DNA from: Candidatus Neomarinimicrobiota bacterium
Lineage (GTDB): Bacteria > Fidelibacterota > UBA2242 > B5-G15
Length of the DNA: 64,000 nucleotides
Assembly: GCA_017656425.1 (NCBI GenBank)
Contig: JACDNV010000001.1
Coordinates: 62,001-126,000 of the forward strand
Reading direction: 5' to 3'
Numbering within the stretch: the first letter of the stretch is position 1; each line of letters starts with the position of its first letter. This document shows positions 25,771 to 35,293 of the stretch, piece after piece. The position numbers and the translations under genes are program-made. The notes under the pieces were generated by a model, which was not told where the DNA came from, made no database searches, and saw nothing but the letters and a program-made list of their open reading frames with translations.

Positions 25771-26615
25771 ATTGCCTCCTCAAGACCCTTAACCTCAAGA
25801 TAATTAAAAACAGGACCATCCTGACATACATATAGATTGTTTATCTGACAGTGACCACACTTTCCAACACCACACTTCATCCTTCTTTCAAGCGACATGT
25901 AGATATTCTTTTCAGGAAATCTCTTGCTCTTCAAAGCAAGCAGGACAAATTTATACATAACAGGTGGTCCCACAATTGCGGCAATTGTATTTTCAAGATC
26001 AAGCTCAAGAGGTGGTATTAATGTGGTGATAACTCCTACATTGCCTTTCCAATTTTCATCTGATCTGTCAACGGTAACATGGTATTCAATATCCTCTCTT
26101 TCCTCCCACATTTTTAATTCGTCTCTATATAACAACTCTGATGGACTTTTTGCACCATAGAGAATTATTAATCTACCATAATCATTTCTGTTATCAATTA
26201 TATAGTTTATCAAAGACCTCAGCGGAACAATTCCAATACCACCACCAATTATTAGGATATCTTTCCCCTTAAAAGCATTTACATCAAAGCCTCTTCCATA
26301 GGGTCCACGAATACCAATTTTATCACCTGCTTCCAATTCATGTATTTTTTCAGTGAGCATACCCACTTTTCGAATGGTTAGCTCGAAAAAGCCTTTTTGT
26401 GTAGGGGATGAACAAACGGAAATCGGAGCCTCACCTACCCCAAATAAAGAGACCTGAACAAATTGACCAGGAATGTGCTTTAAATCTCTACCACCTGGAA
26501 GTTTTATCTTGAAAAATTTTTCTGTTGCAGTTAGAAACTTTGCCTCTATAATTTCAGAAATCTCGGGGGCATATAAAATTTTCTTCTCCTTTGCTAACAC
26601 GGTATCCATATCCAT
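25767..26615 (-). CDS. hydG: Group 3b hydrogenase gamma subunit (FAD/NAD(P)-binding)
   Basis: Diaphorase subunit that passes electrons between NAD(P)H and the hydrogenase clusters, 282 aa. It has an FAD-binding beta barrel (GGRDLKHIPGQFVQVSLFG, then ISVCSSPTQKG), the nucleotide-binding start ILIIGGGIGIVPLRSLI and a late VGPPVMYKFVLLAL. A C-terminal [2Fe-2S] motif follows, CGVGKCGHCQINNLYVCQDG, like that of dihydroorotate dehydrogenase PyrK. It follows hydB by 17 bases and overlaps hydD by 4 bases. Whether NAD or NADP is preferred cannot be read safely. Confidence 0.93.
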   Translation of the reverse strand: MDMDTVLAKEKKILYAPEISEIIEAKFLTATEKFFKIKLPGGRDLKHIPGQFVQVSLFGVGEAPISVCSSPTQKGFFELTIRKVGMLTEKIHELEAGDKIGIRGPYGRGFDVNAFKGKDILIIGGGIGIVPLRSLINYIIDNRNDYGRLIILYGAKSPSELLYRDELKMWEEREDIEYHVTVDRSDENWKGNVGVITTLIPPLELDLENTIAAIVGPPVMYKFVLLALKSKRFPEKNIYMSLERRMKCGVGKCGHCQINNLYVCQDGPVFNYLEVKGLEEAI

Positions 26616-26632
26616 CTCCTCACAGACCTCAT

Positions 26633-27694
26633 TTATACATATACTTTCTCTCTTTCCTCATGCTCTTTTATTAAGTCATTAACAACTTCAACCATGTTTA
26701 TATCAGCTGGGCAGTATTGAGAACATCTTCCACAGCCAACACAAAATGGATATCCGTAATGATCAGTAATGTATTTGAATTTTCTGTGCAACCTATGACG
26801 AGTCCTTTGATATAGTTCTTTCCTAAAATTTTCCCCGCCTGCTACCATAGCAAATTCATTTAACATACAGGAATCCCAGCGCCTTGTTCTGCTCCCCATT
26901 TCAATTTTCAAGTCCACATCATCTTCTACATCAAAACAGTAGCATGTTGGACATACCAGATTACAATTTCCACAACCGAGGCACCGTTCTGATACCTTTT
27001 TCCATACATCATAATTATAACACTTCTCAAATATCTGCGGTAACCTCCCATAGTGGTATTTTAACTTCGCCTTAAACTCTCTTTCCTTTAGCTTATATTC
27101 ACCCGATTCAAAATCCTTTATGCCATATTCTTTTAATAACTCTTCACCAGTATTGTCACAGGCAAACACCACATAATTATCTTCATCAACAATATCTATA
27201 AAAATTGAAAATCCTTCAGTATTTTCAACATCTATCCCGACAGATCCTGAAAAATGATATTCATCAGGTTCAAAACTGATACCTATGAAAGTTGAGTTCT
27301 CACGTCTCTTTAAATAATTATATTCTGGTTCACCTCTTGAGAAAACATAATCAAGCCTTAGAACTCCCTGCATATCATAGGAATGTACCCCAAAGAATAT
27401 TTTATTTTTATTATCTATATCAGGTAATTCATATGAGTTATCATTTATTGTAAACTCAAGCAGAGTTTCTATTGGTGGCTGAAAAAATTTCTTTAATGGC
27501 AGTATTGTTCTTGGATAATTAAAAACTACTTTTGAAGGATCGTCCACCTCCTGAAAAGAAAATGATTTTTCACCTTTTCTATGGGGTGCATACACTCTTC
27601 CCTTCGTCTTTAAAAATCCTGTAAAATTACGTAGCTGTTTTTCATTTAACCTGACCCTCTTAAACTGAACTAAACTAAGTTTCTTTTTATCCAT
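26633..27694 (-). CDS. hydB: Group 3b hydrogenase beta subunit (iron-sulfur)
   Basis: Iron-sulfur subunit of the sulfhydrogenase-type complex, 353 aa. The C-terminal third has two [4Fe-4S] motifs, RCLGCGNCNLVCPTCYCFD (about residue 240) and FCVGCGRCSQYCPADIN (about residue 320), with WDSCMLNEFAMVAGG between them. The N-terminal two thirds match the anaerobic sulfite reductase subunit A-like/HydB fold (VFNYPRTILPLKKFFQPP, FFGVHSYDMQGVLRLD). It is the first structural gene, 139 bases downstream of hypB. In the Pyrococcus enzyme the same subunit order is used and the complex also reduces sulfur; that activity here is unproven. Confidence 0.92.
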   Translation of the reverse strand: MDKKKLSLVQFKRVRLNEKQLRNFTGFLKTKGRVYAPHRKGEKSFSFQEVDDPSKVVFNYPRTILPLKKFFQPPIETLLEFTINDNSYELPDIDNKNKIFFGVHSYDMQGVLRLDYVFSRGEPEYNYLKRRENSTFIGISFEPDEYHFSGSVGIDVENTEGFSIFIDIVDEDNYVVFACDNTGEELLKEYGIKDFESGEYKLKEREFKAKLKYHYGRLPQIFEKCYNYDVWKKVSERCLGCGNCNLVCPTCYCFDVEDDVDLKIEMGSRTRRWDSCMLNEFAMVAGGENFRKELYQRTRHRLHRKFKYITDHYGYPFCVGCGRCSQYCPADINMVEVVNDLIKEHEEREKVYV

Positions 27695-27832
27695 TCATTC
27701 CCTCTTCTTTTAAAAAAATTCACATAATAAGTTACAAAGATAATGCCAGACATTAAAAATAGCCTGTAATTTCGGAAATCAATCAATTTTCTCATAATAT
27801 AATGTTCAACATTTTCCAATATTTGAGAATTT

Positions 27833-28492
27833 TTATTCTTTTAATAGATGAATCTTAATCCAGGAAGCAACTTCATAAATGCCTTCTTTACTCTTTGCAG
27901 ATGATGGAATAATATCAATTTCAGGCTTTATTTTTTTAATATTCTTTTTTATCACATCTAGATCAACATCCAGGTATGGTAAAAGATCGATTTTATTAAT
28001 TATTGCAATATCACAAACTCTAAACATCAATGGATATTTTAATGGTTTATCTTCGCCTTCAGTGATACTCAAAACAACAATATTAAAGTCAGCTCCCGTA
28101 TCAAACTCAGCCGGACATACAAGATTTCCAACATTTTCAATAAAAACTATATCCAGGTTACTATCCAACTGCTCCAAAGCAGGTAGGATTACCTCACTCC
28201 CGAGATGACAATCACCACCGAAGGGTTCTGTATTTATCTGAGACACAGGCACATCAAATTTCAACATTCTCTCAGCATCAAGGGAGGAGGTGATATCTCC
28301 TTCTATTACGCCAATTTTATACCCTTCGTTTTTTAATTTCGGAAGCACCTGTTCTATAATCGATGTTTTTCCAGACCCTGGTGAACTCATAATATTAAAC
28401 ATTGTGATACCATATCTGCGATTTCTTTTTCTGATTTGTGCAGCAAGTTTTTCATTTGCTTCCAAAACTTTCCTGACTATTTTTATCTCCAT
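27833..28492 (-). CDS. hypB: Hydrogenase nickel-incorporation GTPase HypB
   Basis: GTPase that works with HypA to load nickel into the hydrogenase large subunit. After the chosen start MEIKIVRKVLE it has the P-loop MSSPGSGKTSIIEQ, switch and metal segment EPFGGDCHLGSEVI (Cys-His site at the dimer interface), FIENVGNLVCPAEFD, and the base-recognition INKIDLLPYLD. The N-terminal histidine-rich or CxxCGC nickel site of some HypB proteins is absent, so this is a minimal form. I chose ATG 28492 because AGGAGG lies 5-6 bases upstream. A longer frame from 28510 (MLRRRR) would put that Shine-Dalgarno inside the gene. It overlaps hypA by 41 bases. Confidence 0.93.
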   Translation of the reverse strand: MEIKIVRKVLEANEKLAAQIRKRNRRYGITMFNIMSSPGSGKTSIIEQVLPKLKNEGYKIGVIEGDITSSLDAERMLKFDVPVSQINTEPFGGDCHLGSEVILPALEQLDSNLDIVFIENVGNLVCPAEFDTGADFNIVVLSITEGEDKPLKYPLMFRVCDIAIINKIDLLPYLDVDLDVIKKNIKKIKPEIDIIPSSAKSKEGIYEVASWIKIHLLKE

Positions 28493-28847
28493 CCTTCTCC
28501 TCCTCAACAATTATTCTTTCCACATACATTTCTTTCCCATACAACACATCAAGTTTTGTCGATCCACATTCCGGACAAAAAAATTCAGGTACTTTTAAAA
28601 TACCCTCATAATCGCAATTGTTACATTTAATTTTTATAGGTATTTCTTCAAACTTCAAAACAGCTTCTCTTAGGATTTTGCTTTCACTTTTTACAATATC
28701 AAAGCTAAAAATCAGTGACTCAGGGATAACTGCATTCAGGGCTCCTGCTTTAAAGTAAATTTCCTTTACTTTTATAACATTACCTATTTTCTCTACCTCT
28801 TCCTCAACAATTTCAACTATATTCTTTGCTATTGTAAGTTCATGCAT
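28452..28847 (-). CDS. hypA: Hydrogenase nickel-incorporation protein HypA
   Basis: Nickel chaperone for the hydrogenase large subunit, about 131 aa. The N-terminal nickel ligand motif MHELTIAKNIVEIV is intact (His2), and the structural zinc site has CNNCDYEG and CPECGSTKL, the two CxxC pairs. The C-terminal tail after LYGKEMYVERIIVE is longer than in most HypA proteins by about 20 charged residues (EEEKDGDKNSQESFGSK). That tail is exactly the part that overlaps the hypB start, so it may have grown by read-through into the neighbouring frame. The gene starts 1 base after hypE. Confidence 0.93.
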   Translation of the reverse strand: MHELTIAKNIVEIVEEEVEKIGNVIKVKEIYFKAGALNAVIPESLIFSFDIVKSESKILREAVLKFEEIPIKIKCNNCDYEGILKVPEFFCPECGSTKLDVLYGKEMYVERIIVEEEKDGDKNSQESFGSK

Positions 28848-28848
28848 A

Positions 28849-29856
28849 TCAGCAAATCCTCGGCAGCATAACTCCAGACATCATATCAAGAATTCTCTCT
28901 GTACCAACAATTGTCTTCATTATCACCATTCCACAATTAGAATCCGTTACCTCACCTATAATTGCAGGTTGAGATGTACTATCTGAGTCTCTTAAAACCT
29001 GAAGCGTTTTATGTGCATCTTTCTTTGAAACAAATATTACTACTCTTCCCTCACAGGCCATATATAATGGATCAAATCCAAGTGGCTCACATAAGCCCCG
29101 AACTTCATCCCGAATTGGTACTTTTTCTTCATATATTTTTATTCCATATTCTTTGTTCAAAACAACCTCATTTAACAAAGTTGCCAATCCACCTCTTGTC
29201 GGGTCTCTCATAAATTTTATATCAATTGAATTTTTATATAACTCCTCTATAATTGGTTTAATACTGTCACAATCACTTTTTATCTCAGCTGATATTTCAA
29301 ACTCCTCTCTTGAAACAAGAATTGAGGCTTCATGATCCCCAACCGGACCGCTAATTAGGATCTGATCCCCCGGTTCAATTCTATTGACATCTGGATCCCA
29401 TCCATCATAAATAATTCCAATACCAGATGTATTTATGTACAGTTTATCCGCCTCTCCTGAACCAACTACTTTTGTATCACCTGTTGCAATCTTTACTCCA
29501 TTCTTTTCTGCTTCCCGGCTAATAGACCTTACAACTTCCTCAAGTATATCTAAGTCGAGACCTTCCTCCAATATAAATCCACATGATAAGAAAAGTGGTT
29601 TAGCCCCCATTACACATAGATCATTGATAGTACCAGTAACAGCAAGTTTACCAATATCACCACCCGGGAAAAATATTGGTTTTACAACATGAGAATCGGT
29701 GGTAAAAACAAGCCTTCCATCGATATTCCCAATAAGAGCAGAATCGTCAAGTCGGTCTAGATATCTATTCGAAAAGTATTTTCTAAACAGGTCATTTATA
29801 AGCTTATGAGATTTTAATCCACCTGCACCATCAGCTCTAGTAATCTTTCCTTTCAT
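28849..29856 (-). CDS. hypE: Hydrogenase maturation protein HypE
   Basis: ATP-dependent dehydratase that converts the HypF-carbamoylated C-terminal cysteine to thiocyanate, the source of the cyanide ligands. The 335-aa protein has the PurM-like fold with ADGAGGLKSHKLI at the start, FTTDSHVVKPIFFPGGDIGKLAV, TGDTKVVGSG and MRDPTRGGLATLLNEV. It ends in the required terminal cysteine (LPRIC). All features of a functional HypE are present. It lies between hypD (2-base gap) and hypA (1-base gap) in the accessory part of the hydrogenase operon. Confidence 0.95.
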   Translation of the reverse strand: MKGKITRADGAGGLKSHKLINDLFRKYFSNRYLDRLDDSALIGNIDGRLVFTTDSHVVKPIFFPGGDIGKLAVTGTINDLCVMGAKPLFLSCGFILEEGLDLDILEEVVRSISREAEKNGVKIATGDTKVVGSGEADKLYINTSGIGIIYDGWDPDVNRIEPGDQILISGPVGDHEASILVSREEFEISAEIKSDCDSIKPIIEELYKNSIDIKFMRDPTRGGLATLLNEVVLNKEYGIKIYEEKVPIRDEVRGLCEPLGFDPLYMACEGRVVIFVSKKDAHKTLQVLRDSDSTSQPAIIGEVTDSNCGMVIMKTIVGTERILDMMSGVMLPRIC

Positions 29857-29858
29857 CT

Positions 29859-30956
29859 TTACCTTGCTCCATATTTATAATAGATAGCACACGCCCCCTC
29901 ACTACTGACCATACAGGCACCAACCGGATTCTCGGGAGAACATACTTTTTTAAAAAGTCTGCATTCTAAAGGAGTCTTTACACCCTTAAGGATTTCTCCA
30001 CAGATACATGATGGATTTTCCATACCTCTTTTAAACTTTAGATCAAACTTCTCAACAGCATCAAAATCCGAATATTTTTTTCTGATTTTCAAACCACTTT
30101 CAGGTATCTCTGCTATACCCCTCCATCTAACACTGACCGGTTCAAACACCTCAGACATCACTTCTTGTGCCTTGCTATTACCTTCACGTCTAACTGTTCT
30201 TTTATACTGGTTTTCAACCTTTGCTCTACCCTCTCTAATCTGTAGTACAAGCATATAAATTGTCTCTATCAAATCCATCGGTTCAAATCCTGAGACGACA
30301 CAGGGAACACCATAGTCCTTCGCTATAAATTCGTAAATCCGGGGTCCTGTTATCGCAGAAACATGGCCAGGACAGATAAATCCATCTATATTCACCTCCC
30401 CAGAATCAAGTAGAAATTTCATAGCCGGAGGCATTACTTTATGAGATGATAAAACAGAGAAATTCCTCACCTTATTGCTATATGCATTTAATATTGTAAC
30501 GGCAACAGAAGGTGCAGTCGTTTCAAATCCAATACCAAGAAACACAACTTCCTTTTCGGGATTTTTAGTAGCATATTTCAAAGCTTCCGCTGGAGAATAA
30601 CAAATCTTTATATTTGCTCCCTTTGCTCGCTCAAGCTCAAGACTGCTATTTGTCCCCGGAACCCTTATCAGATCACCAAATGTTGCTACGATAACATCCC
30701 GTCTATGTGACAATTCAATTGCCATATCAATAAAATCAACCGCTGTAACACACACCGGGCAACCAGGTCCACTTATAAGGTTTATATTACCAGGTAATAA
30801 CTCCTGAATACCATACTTTAATATAGTTATAGTATGTCCTCCGCAGACTTCCATCAAATTGATATTTTTATCAGGATTTACTTCCTTTATCCTTTCTGCA
30901 AAATATTTTACTTTTTTGATATCTCTAAATTCATCAATATAGTTAATCAACAACAA
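29859..30956 (-). CDS. hypD: Hydrogenase maturation protein HypD
   Basis: Iron-sulfur scaffold that, with HypC, assembles the Fe(CN)2CO unit. The 365-aa protein has the three functional motifs: MEVCGGHTITIL (redox Cys), GPGCPVCVTAVDF, and the [4Fe-4S] ligands in SCICGEILKG, CRLFKKVCSPENPVGACM and SSEGACAIYYKYG at the C-terminus. Intermediate GFETTAPSVAV and CVVSGFEPMDLIE are typical. It is 54 bases downstream of hypC and 2 bases before hypE. No residue needed for function appears to be missing. Confidence 0.95.
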   Translation of the reverse strand: MLLINYIDEFRDIKKVKYFAERIKEVNPDKNINLMEVCGGHTITILKYGIQELLPGNINLISGPGCPVCVTAVDFIDMAIELSHRRDVIVATFGDLIRVPGTNSSLELERAKGANIKICYSPAEALKYATKNPEKEVVFLGIGFETTAPSVAVTILNAYSNKVRNFSVLSSHKVMPPAMKFLLDSGEVNIDGFICPGHVSAITGPRIYEFIAKDYGVPCVVSGFEPMDLIETIYMLVLQIREGRAKVENQYKRTVRREGNSKAQEVMSEVFEPVSVRWRGIAEIPESGLKIRKKYSDFDAVEKFDLKFKRGMENPSCICGEILKGVKTPLECRLFKKVCSPENPVGACMVSSEGACAIYYKYGAR

Positions 30957-31010
30957 TCTCCATATTATTTAAAACAGCAATTTTTATTCGCATCTAATTG
31001 ATTGATAAAA

Positions 31011-31259
31011 TTAATCATTACCACTCTTATTATTCCTTTTTTCAAGTGTAGCAATCACCTCAGCCCAGGCATCCAGACTCTTTGAGGCTTCTTCCTCATC
31101 CAATTTCTCAATTGCAAAACCTGCATGAACAATCAAATAATCACCAATTTTAACATCGTCCAGCAACTGAATATTGGCTTTGTATTCTACACCAGAAACC
31201 TCGACAATCGCTTCATCTCCTTTTACCGACTTTACTCTCATGGGGATGGCAAGACACAT
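31011..31259 (-). CDS. hypC: Hydrogenase assembly chaperone HypC
   Basis: Small chaperone that carries the Fe(CN)2CO unit from HypD to the large subunit. The 82-aa protein begins with the essential Cys2 motif MCLAIPMRVKSV and contains DYLIVHAGFAIEKLDEEEA, the family's C-terminal signature. It is a normal-length HypC/HupF. It starts 1 base after hypF and is followed by hypD, giving the order hypF-hypC-hypD. The C-terminus (NNKSGND) is short and polar. Confidence is high because of the exact start motif. Confidence 0.95.
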   Translation of the reverse strand: MCLAIPMRVKSVKGDEAIVEVSGVEYKANIQLLDDVKIGDYLIVHAGFAIEKLDEEEASKSLDAWAEVIATLEKRNNKSGND

Positions 31260-31260
31260 A

Positions 31261-33573
31261 TCACTTCCCCCTTTCTTTTAAAATTGCATCACCTATCAGC
31301 AGTTGACCAACTGAAATGCCTCCATCATTCGTCGGAATGGAATTGTGAGTAAAAACATTCAATCCTTCAGTTCTTAAACCTCTTACCACTCTTTCAAGAA
31401 GATACATGTTCATAAAAACCCCTCCAGAAAGCACAACATCAGATAAACCTGATTGTTTAGATACATCCAGGCAAACCTCCGTTACAATTTTCGCAAGTCC
31501 ATTATGAAACTTCGCCGAAATATATCCAGCATTCTTTCCACTCAATACATCATCAACTACCTCGGTTATCAACATATCCCACATGATTACAAATTCATTG
31601 CCTTGTCTTTCAAAATACATATGGTAAGAATCATTCGTAATACCATCAATCGCCTGCTCAAACTCAATCGCCGCCTGCCCCTCGTAGTTAACCGAATTCC
31701 GTATCCCTGCAATGGAAGCAACACCGTCAAAAAGCCTACCACAACTGGTTGTAACAGGTGAGTTTATTTTTTTCTCGATCAATTTAACAGTATTTTTAAC
31801 TTTATCGTCAGGTATACCCTCAAGAAAGGGCAAAGGAAATTCTAAAAACTCTTTTCCATAAACACCATAAAGATAGGATATCGCCATCTGCCAAGGATTT
31901 TTAATTGCCGATGTACCACCTGGCATAAGCACAGGGCTTAGATATCCAACCCTCATATACCTGCTGAACTCAGCAATAAGTATTTCACCACCCCAGATTG
32001 TACCATCTTCACCATATCCTGTACCATCAAAGGTAACCGCAATCACAGGACCAGTAATTTGATTATCCACCATACACGAGACAGCATGAGCGTGGTGATG
32101 CTGTACACCAATTTTTACAACATTACCAGAAAGACCCATTGCATACTTTGTTGATAAATACTCAGGATGTTTATCATAAACTATCACTTCTGGTTCTATT
32201 TCATACAACTTTTTAAAGTGATTAATACCATTTATAAATGATTTATAAACCGCAAGATTATCCATATCCCCTATGTGATGGCTGGTAATAATTTTATTTT
32301 CAAATCCAAAAGAAAATGTATTTTTTTGTTCTGGTCCTAACGCAAGTGTTGGCTTTTCAAACTGCCAGTTCTTAAGTAACATCTCACCAGGAACATATCC
32401 TCTTGATTTCCTGATTATATACTCTTTACCAGCCCATACTCTAGTTACAGAATCGTCACATCTAATATAGATTTCCCTATTGTGCAGCAAGAAATAGTCA
32501 GCTATACTTCTCAGTCGTAATAATGCATCATCATCCTTGTATACAATAGGCTCATCACTGAAATTACCGCTTGTCATGACAAGAGGTTTGTTTATATATC
32601 TCATTAATAAATGATGAACTGGAGTATAAGGCAACATTATTCCAAGGTATTTATTGCTATGTACTACCGACCACGCAAGGTCTTTTCCTCCAATTTTCTT
32701 TAACAAGACTATAGGTCGAGGTACACTTAGAAGTAACTCCTCTTCTTTACTAGTTAAATAACAGTATTTTTTTACCGTTTCAATATCAGGAAACATAACC
32801 GCGAAGGGTTTATCCTCTCTGTATTTTCGACATCTCAATGCCTTTACAGCTTTTTCATCTTCCGCGTTACAGGCAAGATGAAAACCACCTATTCCCTTTA
32901 TCGCTATTATTTTACCAGCATTTATAAGCTCTCGTAGCTTTTTAAAAATTTTATCAACATTCTCAGCGCATTTACCATCTAAAAGTATTTTGCTTCTATT
33001 ATCAACAAGGTATAAATGAGGACCACAAACAAAACATGCGTTTGGCTGGGCGTGAAATCTTCTATTTGTTGGATCATTATATTCATCTTGACACTGTTTA
33101 CACATCTTGAAGACAGACATGGTGGTATTTTCCCGATCATACGGAATATCTTCTACTATTGTGAACCTTGGACCACAGTTAGTACAGTTTATAAAAGGAT
33201 AAAGATATCTTCTATCTTCAGGATTAAAAAGCTCTGCAAGGCAATCATCACAAGTGAAAAGATCTGGTGAAATAGGAACTGTCTTTGCTTCGTTTTCTAC
33301 ACTAAAAATTATTTCGAAATCTTTAAAAATTTTCCCGTCTTTCTTGATCTCAATTGCTAAATCAGTTATTCTGCTTCTGGGGGGAGCTTTGGAAACGATA
33401 TTTTTTTCAAATTCTTTAAGCTTCTGCACATTCCCCTGTATCTCAATAGTTACCCCTCCTGTGTCGTTCCGTACGTAACCATTAAGCCCAAGGCTCTTTG
33501 CAAGATTGTAAATGAAGGGACGAAAACCCACCCCTTGAACTATCCCTTTTATTTTTATTACATGTGTTTCCAT
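31261..33573 (-). CDS. hypF: Carbamoyltransferase HypF
   Basis: Makes the carbamoyl group for cyanide ligands from carbamoyl phosphate and ATP and loads it on HypE. The 770-aa protein contains the acylphosphatase domain (GVGFRPFIYNLA, residues about 1-90) and two zinc-finger CxxC sets (CDDCLAELF, NCTNCGPRF; MCKQCQDEY, CFVCGPHL) at about 105-190. A YrdC-like domain (IKGIGGFHLACNAED, about 200-385) is followed by a Kae1-like C-terminal domain with the metal site VQHHHAHAVSCM and VTFDGTGYGEDGTIWGGE. All parts are complete. It is the first gene of the hyp-hyd string. Confidence 0.95.
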   Translation of the reverse strand: METHVIKIKGIVQGVGFRPFIYNLAKSLGLNGYVRNDTGGVTIEIQGNVQKLKEFEKNIVSKAPPRSRITDLAIEIKKDGKIFKDFEIIFSVENEAKTVPISPDLFTCDDCLAELFNPEDRRYLYPFINCTNCGPRFTIVEDIPYDRENTTMSVFKMCKQCQDEYNDPTNRRFHAQPNACFVCGPHLYLVDNRSKILLDGKCAENVDKIFKKLRELINAGKIIAIKGIGGFHLACNAEDEKAVKALRCRKYREDKPFAVMFPDIETVKKYCYLTSKEEELLLSVPRPIVLLKKIGGKDLAWSVVHSNKYLGIMLPYTPVHHLLMRYINKPLVMTSGNFSDEPIVYKDDDALLRLRSIADYFLLHNREIYIRCDDSVTRVWAGKEYIIRKSRGYVPGEMLLKNWQFEKPTLALGPEQKNTFSFGFENKIITSHHIGDMDNLAVYKSFINGINHFKKLYEIEPEVIVYDKHPEYLSTKYAMGLSGNVVKIGVQHHHAHAVSCMVDNQITGPVIAVTFDGTGYGEDGTIWGGEILIAEFSRYMRVGYLSPVLMPGGTSAIKNPWQMAISYLYGVYGKEFLEFPLPFLEGIPDDKVKNTVKLIEKKINSPVTTSCGRLFDGVASIAGIRNSVNYEGQAAIEFEQAIDGITNDSYHMYFERQGNEFVIMWDMLITEVVDDVLSGKNAGYISAKFHNGLAKIVTEVCLDVSKQSGLSDVVLSGGVFMNMYLLERVVRGLRTEGLNVFTHNSIPTNDGGISVGQLLIGDAILKERGK

Positions 33574-33875
33574 TGAAAAAACAAGTTAGATAAAATTCCG
33601 CTGTAAATTAATATTTTTTATAGAAAATTCAGCCTTCATTTATACTCTTGTTAATCTAAATTGGCGTAATATTTAATTATAAGATTAGAATAAAGTTATC
33701 TCACAACCTTTAGTTTCTATATACACAGCCAGACTGGATAATAAATATATTGAAAAACAAGGTCACTACAAACGCTAGCGAAGCAGTCTATTTTAAAAAT
33801 AGGCGTGAAATCCAGAATGTTTATAAAATTTGATATCTAGTCATTACAAGTAAAATTGATTACCCAAATCTCAAA
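33574..33875. other. Intergenic region upstream of hypF
   Basis: A 302-base A+T-rich gap between the CMD-family gene and hypF. It should hold the hydrogenase-operon promoter on the minus strand. A TTGTGA/TATAAT pair near 33690-33715 has a spacing that seems too long, so I do not call it. A palindrome CGCTAGCG (about 33773) and a weak ATTTTAAAAAT stem at 33789-33803 are the only structures seen; neither is convincing. Confidence 0.4.
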
Positions 33876-34235
33876 TTATCCGCCATTTATCTCATTATAA
33901 ATCTTTTCCATGGACTCAAGCTCTTTTAGCACAAAGGGAAGCATCTTAAGAACCGTTGATAAGCCAACGATCGGTATTGTAAGAATTATAGTATCTATAA
34001 TTTCATCTCTTGTAGCGCCGGCCTTAAGAGCTTTTGGAATTATTATTTTTATCGCTTCCGGAGATGGACTATTAACCTGAATCGCAAGCATTATTAGTTG
34101 ACGCGTCTTATCATCCAAACTTTTACCTAGGGACAAAACCATCTTCTGATAATTTTTAACAACTTCTTTCCTATTTTCCATTAAAAAAGTAAGCCCATCT
34201 TTATCTAAATCTTCCCATTCAAAATTTTCCGTCAT
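33876..34235 (-). CDS. Carboxymuconolactone-decarboxylase-family protein
   Basis: A small all-helical AhpD-like protein, 119 aa from the preferred ATG at 34235. The family core LDDKTRQLIMLAIQVNSPSPEAIKIII and KALKAGATRDEIIDTIILTIPI is clear. The redox CxxC of AhpD-type peroxidase reductases is replaced by non-cysteine residues (NSPSPE), so a thiol-peroxidase role is unlikely. I prefer this start because GGTGA lies 5 bases upstream. An earlier in-frame start at 34292 would overlap ilvE and add 19 residues. It is the last gene of the tkt-ilvE unit. The substrate is unknown. Confidence 0.8.
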   Translation of the reverse strand: MTENFEWEDLDKDGLTFLMENRKEVVKNYQKMVLSLGKSLDDKTRQLIMLAIQVNSPSPEAIKIIIPKALKAGATRDEIIDTIILTIPIVGLSTVLKMLPFVLKELESMEKIYNEINGG

Positions 34236-34264
34236 TTTTTCACCAACTTTAAATTTCCAAAAAA

Positions 34265-35293
34265 TCAGATAACCTCTACCAGCCACCCCCACTTATCCTC
34301 TACATCACCAACCTGAAGGGAGGTTAGATATTCATATAATTTTTTAACAGTCGGACCTGGTTCCTTACCATCGGCGTAAAATTTATACCATTTTTCATTA
34401 TAATAAATACTTCCAATGGGGGTGATCACAGCCGCAGTTCCACACGCCCCAGCTTCTATTACTCTCTCGATCTCACTTATATGGATTTTCCTTTCTTCAA
34501 TTTCAAATCCAAACTCCTCCTTAGCAATTTGAACAACAGACTTTCTTGTTATACTTGGCAAAATGGAATTACTTTTTGGTGTGATAAGTCTTTTCCCCTC
34601 AAATATAAAAAATACATTGGAAGATCCTGTCTCCTCTATATATTGGTGCTCCTTGGAATCAAGATAGAGAACCTCATCAAAACCATCATTCTTTGCCAGT
34701 TTCAAAGGCAATAGGGAAGCAGCATAATTACCACCAACCTTTACATGACCTACTCCATTTGGAGCTGCCCTGTCAAAGTTGGTATCAACTTTTAAACTGA
34801 TTGTTTTAAAACCATATTTATAATAAGGACCCACGGGACAAACAAACACTGAAAAGATATATTCAGATGCAGGTCTTACTCCTAGATTTTCTCCAATACC
34901 AATAAGTAATGGTCTTATATACATGCTTGCCCCATATCCGTATGGAGGTACATAGTCAGCATTAGCTTTGACAGTATCAATTACACCTTTCATAAAAAGA
35001 TCAACTGGAACCTCTGGCATCATAAGACGCTTTGCTGAATCCTGAAATCTTTTTGCATTTTCATAGGGACGAAATAGCCATATTCTACCATCTTTTGATC
35101 TCTGGGCTTTTAATCCCTCAAAACATTGCTGTCCATAATGAAGACATGGCGCACTCTCATTTAAAACTATATTATTATCTGTTACCAGTTTACCTTCATC
35201 CCATTTCCCATCTTTCCAGTAAGCTCTGAATCGGTACGGCAGATTTTTATAGGAAAAATCAAGTTCTGCCCAATCAATATTTTTTAAATCCAT
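34265..35293 (-). CDS. ilvE: Branched-chain amino acid aminotransferase (BCAT type II)
   Basis: PLP enzyme transferring amino groups between Leu/Ile/Val and 2-oxoglutarate, 342 aa, fold type IV. The sequence follows the BCAT II pattern: CLHYGQQCFEGLKAQRSKDG, RLMMPEVP, ASMYIRPLLIGIG, the PLP-Lys segment GGNYAASLLPLKLAKNDGFD, EETGSSNVFFIFEG and GACGTAAVITPIGSIYYN. The Lys of GHVKVGGNY is the probable Schiff-base lysine (about residue 185). It is encoded directly after transketolase (1-base step) and just before the CMD protein. It may serve biosynthesis or amino-acid fermentation; context does not decide. Confidence 0.94.
   Translation of the reverse strand: MDLKNIDWAELDFSYKNLPYRFRAYWKDGKWDEGKLVTDNNIVLNESAPCLHYGQQCFEGLKAQRSKDGRIWLFRPYENAKRFQDSAKRLMMPEVPVDLFMKGVIDTVKANADYVPPYGYGASMYIRPLLIGIGENLGVRPASEYIFSVFVCPVGPYYKYGFKTISLKVDTNFDRAAPNGVGHVKVGGNYAASLLPLKLAKNDGFDEVLYLDSKEHQYIEETGSSNVFFIFEGKRLITPKSNSILPSITRKSVVQIAKEEFGFEIEERKIHISEIERVIEAGACGTAAVITPIGSIYYNEKWYKFYADGKEPGPTVKKLYEYLTSLQVGDVEDKWGWLVEVI

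Noticed and set aside
33680-33720. Possible promoter boxes upstream of hypF
   Set aside because: The spacer between TTGTGA and TATAAT is about 19 bases and the surrounding DNA is very A+T-rich, so it is not reliable.
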